From Ignavibacteriales bacterium (GTDB lineage Bacteria > Bacteroidota > Ignavibacteria > Ignavibacteriales > Melioribacteraceae): DNA of 36,442 bases. The notes beneath the pieces are model-generated. The model had not been told where the DNA came from and searched no databases. It was given only the letters and a program-made list of their open reading frames with translations. Below, one piece after another: positions 34,498 through 36,442 of this stretch; the stretch's first letter is position 1, and every line of letters begins with the position of its first letter. The DNA lies in contig JACRFC010000214.1 of NCBI GenBank assembly GCA_016234355.1, forward strand, positions 1-36,442, written 5' to 3'. The position numbers and the translations under genes were made by a program.

Positions 34498-35747
34498 ATA
34501 CCAAATCTTTTTCTTACGTTGATCTCTTTGCGGGCGCGTCGGGACTTTCTGAGGGATTCCGTCAGGCTGGTTTTCGACCGGTAGCCCACATTGAAAGAGA
34601 TGAAAATGCCTGTCTTACTATTAAAACTAGAATTGCTTATCACTATTGCAAAGATAATAACCTGGAAAATTTTTATAAAGACTATTATTACGAAAAGATT
34701 GATAGAGAAGATTTCTATTCGGCAATCCCATTTGATAAAACCGATACTGTTGTTAATAAAGAAATTTCAGATGATAATTTTGAATTTATCATTTCAAAAA
34801 TAAATTTAGCAAAGAAACAACTTGATGTAGATAAAATTTTTGCGCTCATCGGTGGACCGCCGTGCCAGGCTTATTCCGTAAGAGGAAGAAAAGCTAATGA
34901 GCATAAAAAAAAATATGACCAGAGAATTTATTATTACAAACTGTACGCCCGGTTTTTGAGAGAACTTAAACCAAAGTTATTTGTCTTCGAGAATGTTCCC
35001 GGTCTAACCTCATTTGAAGGCGGTTACATTTTTGATGATCTACGCGAAACATTAGCAAATGAGGGATACACACTTGATTACAAAATATTAAATGCTTCTG
35101 ATTTTGGAGTATTACAGGATAGAAAAAGAATAGTTATTATTGGATGGAAAAATGAATTATCTTTTTCATATCCTTCATTTGAAAAAATTAAATACAACGC
35201 CGTTGTTTATGATTTGCTTAACGATCTTCCTGTATTAAAACCCGGCTCATATAATCCGCCACTTTACTATTCTAATAATTCAACTTCTTATCTGGATGAA
35301 AGTAAAATTAGAAACGGGTATAAAAAAGTAAGTTTGCATAACACTAGGCCTCATAACGCTATTGATCTTGAGATTTATAAACGGGCAATTGAATTATGGA
35401 ATGCAAAACAACAAAGATTGAAATACAGTTCTTTACCTAAAAGATTGAGAACACATAAAAACGTTGAAGGATTTCTTGATCGTTTTAAGGTTGTTGCAGG
35501 TGATGCAAAGTATTCCCACACATTAATTGCCCACATTGCCAAAGACGGTCATTATTATATACATCCGGATATTAAACAATGCCGTTCCATTTCTGTACGT
35601 GAAGCGGCGAGAATTCAATCTTTTCCGGATAATTTCATTTTTGAAGGTCCAAGAACTGCTGCATTCACTCAAATCGGAAATGCTGTTCCACCTTTGATGG
35701 CTAGTACTTTAGCCAAGGGGATTAAAAAACAACTAGAGAGTTTATGA
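34494..35747 (+). CDS. DNA (cytosine-5) methyltransferase
   Basis: 417 residues. It transfers a methyl group from S-adenosylmethionine to carbon 5 of cytosine in a DNA target. Motif I DLFAGASGLSEGF (10-22), catalytic motif IV GGPPCQAYS with Cys124, motif VI VFENVPGL, motif VIII QDRKRIVIIGW and motifs IX-X SVREAARIQSFPD and QIGNAVPP are all intact, so it should be active. The stretch between motifs I and IV (about 40-110) is longer than usual. The target recognition domain (about 225-330) gives no hint of specificity. The next gene overlaps it by ATGA. No restriction endonuclease of known type is seen inside the window. Confidence 0.96.
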   Translation: MNTKSFSYVDLFAGASGLSEGFRQAGFRPVAHIERDENACLTIKTRIAYHYCKDNNLENFYKDYYYEKIDREDFYSAIPFDKTDTVVNKEISDDNFEFIISKINLAKKQLDVDKIFALIGGPPCQAYSVRGRKANEHKKKYDQRIYYYKLYARFLRELKPKLFVFENVPGLTSFEGGYIFDDLRETLANEGYTLDYKILNASDFGVLQDRKRIVIIGWKNELSFSYPSFEKIKYNAVVYDLLNDLPVLKPGSYNPPLYYSNNSTSYLDESKIRNGYKKVSLHNTRPHNAIDLEIYKRAIELWNAKQQRLKYSSLPKRLRTHKNVEGFLDRFKVVAGDAKYSHTLIAHIAKDGHYYIHPDIKQCRSISVREAARIQSFPDNFIFEGPRTAAFTQIGNAVPPLMASTLAKGIKKQLESL

Positions 35748-36442
35748 GTATCACCTTTAGAGATATTTTAAATCAAAAGACCTGGAATCGTTATGAAGAT
35801 TATATAACTGAAGGTATTCGTCAATATTCAAAAGAACTTTCTGATGATATCTCCGAAGGAAGAAAACATAAAAAGCAAATCCGCGATTACCTCGAGAAAC
35901 ACTTCGATATAAAAAAAATACCTACAGATTTAAATTATGAAAAAGAATTACTTATTAAAGGCGAAGTTGTAGGAATAGATGGAACTATTGCCACACATAA
36001 GACAATTACAGGAACAATGGCACAGTTAGGTGTTGTTGCGGTTAACTATCTTAACGAAAAAATTCAGCATTCATTTTTCATTTCAGAAGCAAGATATAAA
36101 CAAGACATAGAAGATGTTGCAGAATATTTGTATGCACATGAACCAATTAATAAAGTAGTTTCAAATCCAGTTCTTCGAGCCGCTTTACAGGTCAGGGAAA
36201 GGGAACTTGGACTCGACGATCAATTCAAACAAAAATATAAAATCTATCATGGTCCTCTAATTCCATTTGAAATGTTAGCCAATCCCGGAAAAGCTGAATT
36301 GAAGCTTCTTGATGTAACTCTTGAAATTCTCGAAAAAATAATTGCAAATAAAAAATGTTTTAGTATAGTTTCAAGATCACAAAATGACGCATACATGAGA
36401 ATTGGTTTATCACTTAACAAAGGTGAGTACATTCAATTAAAA
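35744..36442 (+). CDS. NurA-like nuclease candidate, 3' partial
   Basis: Not in the ORF track because it runs off the window. ATG 35744 overlaps the methyltransferase stop (ATGA), and 233 codons stay open to base 36442. After a helical N-terminus (about 1-65), the sequence VVGIDGTIATHKTITGTMAQLGVVAVNYL looks like the first strand and Asp-Gly pair of NurA-fold nucleases. KIYHGPLIPFEML fits the position of the second NurA motif (usually DGPL, here His for Asp). CFSIVSRSQNDAYM resembles the third, which usually has a lysine. The assignment is tentative. If right, a HerA-type ATPase may follow beyond the edge. Confidence 0.55.
   Translation, partial: MSITFRDILNQKTWNRYEDYITEGIRQYSKELSDDISEGRKHKKQIRDYLEKHFDIKKIPTDLNYEKELLIKGEVVGIDGTIATHKTITGTMAQLGVVAVNYLNEKIQHSFFISEARYKQDIEDVAEYLYAHEPINKVVSNPVLRAALQVRERELGLDDQFKQKYKIYHGPLIPFEMLANPGKAELKLLDVTLEILEKIIANKKCFSIVSRSQNDAYMRIGLSLNKGEYIQLK

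Noticed and set aside
34443-34643. Minus-strand ORF of 66 residues over the methyltransferase start
   Set aside because: It overlaps a well-supported gene and its leader, with no motif or ribosome site.

Overview
The window reads as a piece of chromosome from a low-GC, Gram-negative bacterium of the Bacteroidota/Chlorobi/Ignavibacteria branch. The assignment is an inference. It rests on lipid A genes (lpxB, lpxK), several upstream regions with the Bacteroidetes-type -7 element TAnnTTTG, an MEP-pathway gene (ispD), an Mrp protein without a CxxC, and poor Shine-Dalgarno sequences with several TTG/GTG starts. No rRNA, tRNA, CRISPR array or insertion sequence was seen.

Layout. (1) 1-110: the 3' end of an unidentified plus-strand gene. 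(2) 160-6644, minus strand: one tightly packed operon, read from 6644 downward. It holds an ECF sigma factor, an unrecognised membrane-anchored protein, a 7-8 TM + GAF + SpoIIE phosphatase, a STAS antagonist, a HATPase anti-sigma kinase and a GAF-GAF-SpoIIE phosphatase. This is a full RsbU/V/W partner-switching module joined to an ECF sigma gene, with a candidate ECF-type autoregulatory promoter (GGAAC-N16-CGTC) right at the sigma start. A second STAS gene (6877) is divergent. (3) 7216-12885, plus strand: competing hairpins before purA, then purA, an orphan histidine kinase, a 359-bp gene-free stretch with a 14-bp perfect stem-loop, a dCMP deaminase and ppk. (4) 12886-15103: the remnant of an outer-membrane barrel gene and an Nramp metal transporter fused to a universal stress domain, both on the minus strand. 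(5) 15323-20157, plus strand: mrp-nfu (Fe-S assembly), tpiA, and a GH2-like protein fused to a membrane domain. The promoter of the last has a C9 tract in its spacer. (6) 20167-27946, plus strand: smc, a HAD phosphatase, an ICMT-like methyltransferase and a lipid A block (lpxB, DUF374 acyltransferase, lpxK), mostly overlapping. (7) 27976-34377, plus strand: ppdK, a three-hairpin palindromic element, queA, a heptamer repeat, ispD, plsY and gpsA. (8) 34474-36442: an accessory pair at the right edge, a cytosine-5 DNA methyltransferase translationally coupled (ATGA) to a gene cut by the window whose product looks NurA-like.

How they work together. Most of the window is housekeeping: purine, lipid A, phospholipid, isoprenoid and Fe-S metabolism, and chromosome segregation. 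The two places most likely to hold a little-described system are the ECF/partner-switching cluster with its unknown membrane protein, and the methyltransferase plus NurA-like pair. The second looks like the start of a modification/defence operon that continues past base 36442. Domain positions are hand-counted from the translations. No database search was run.
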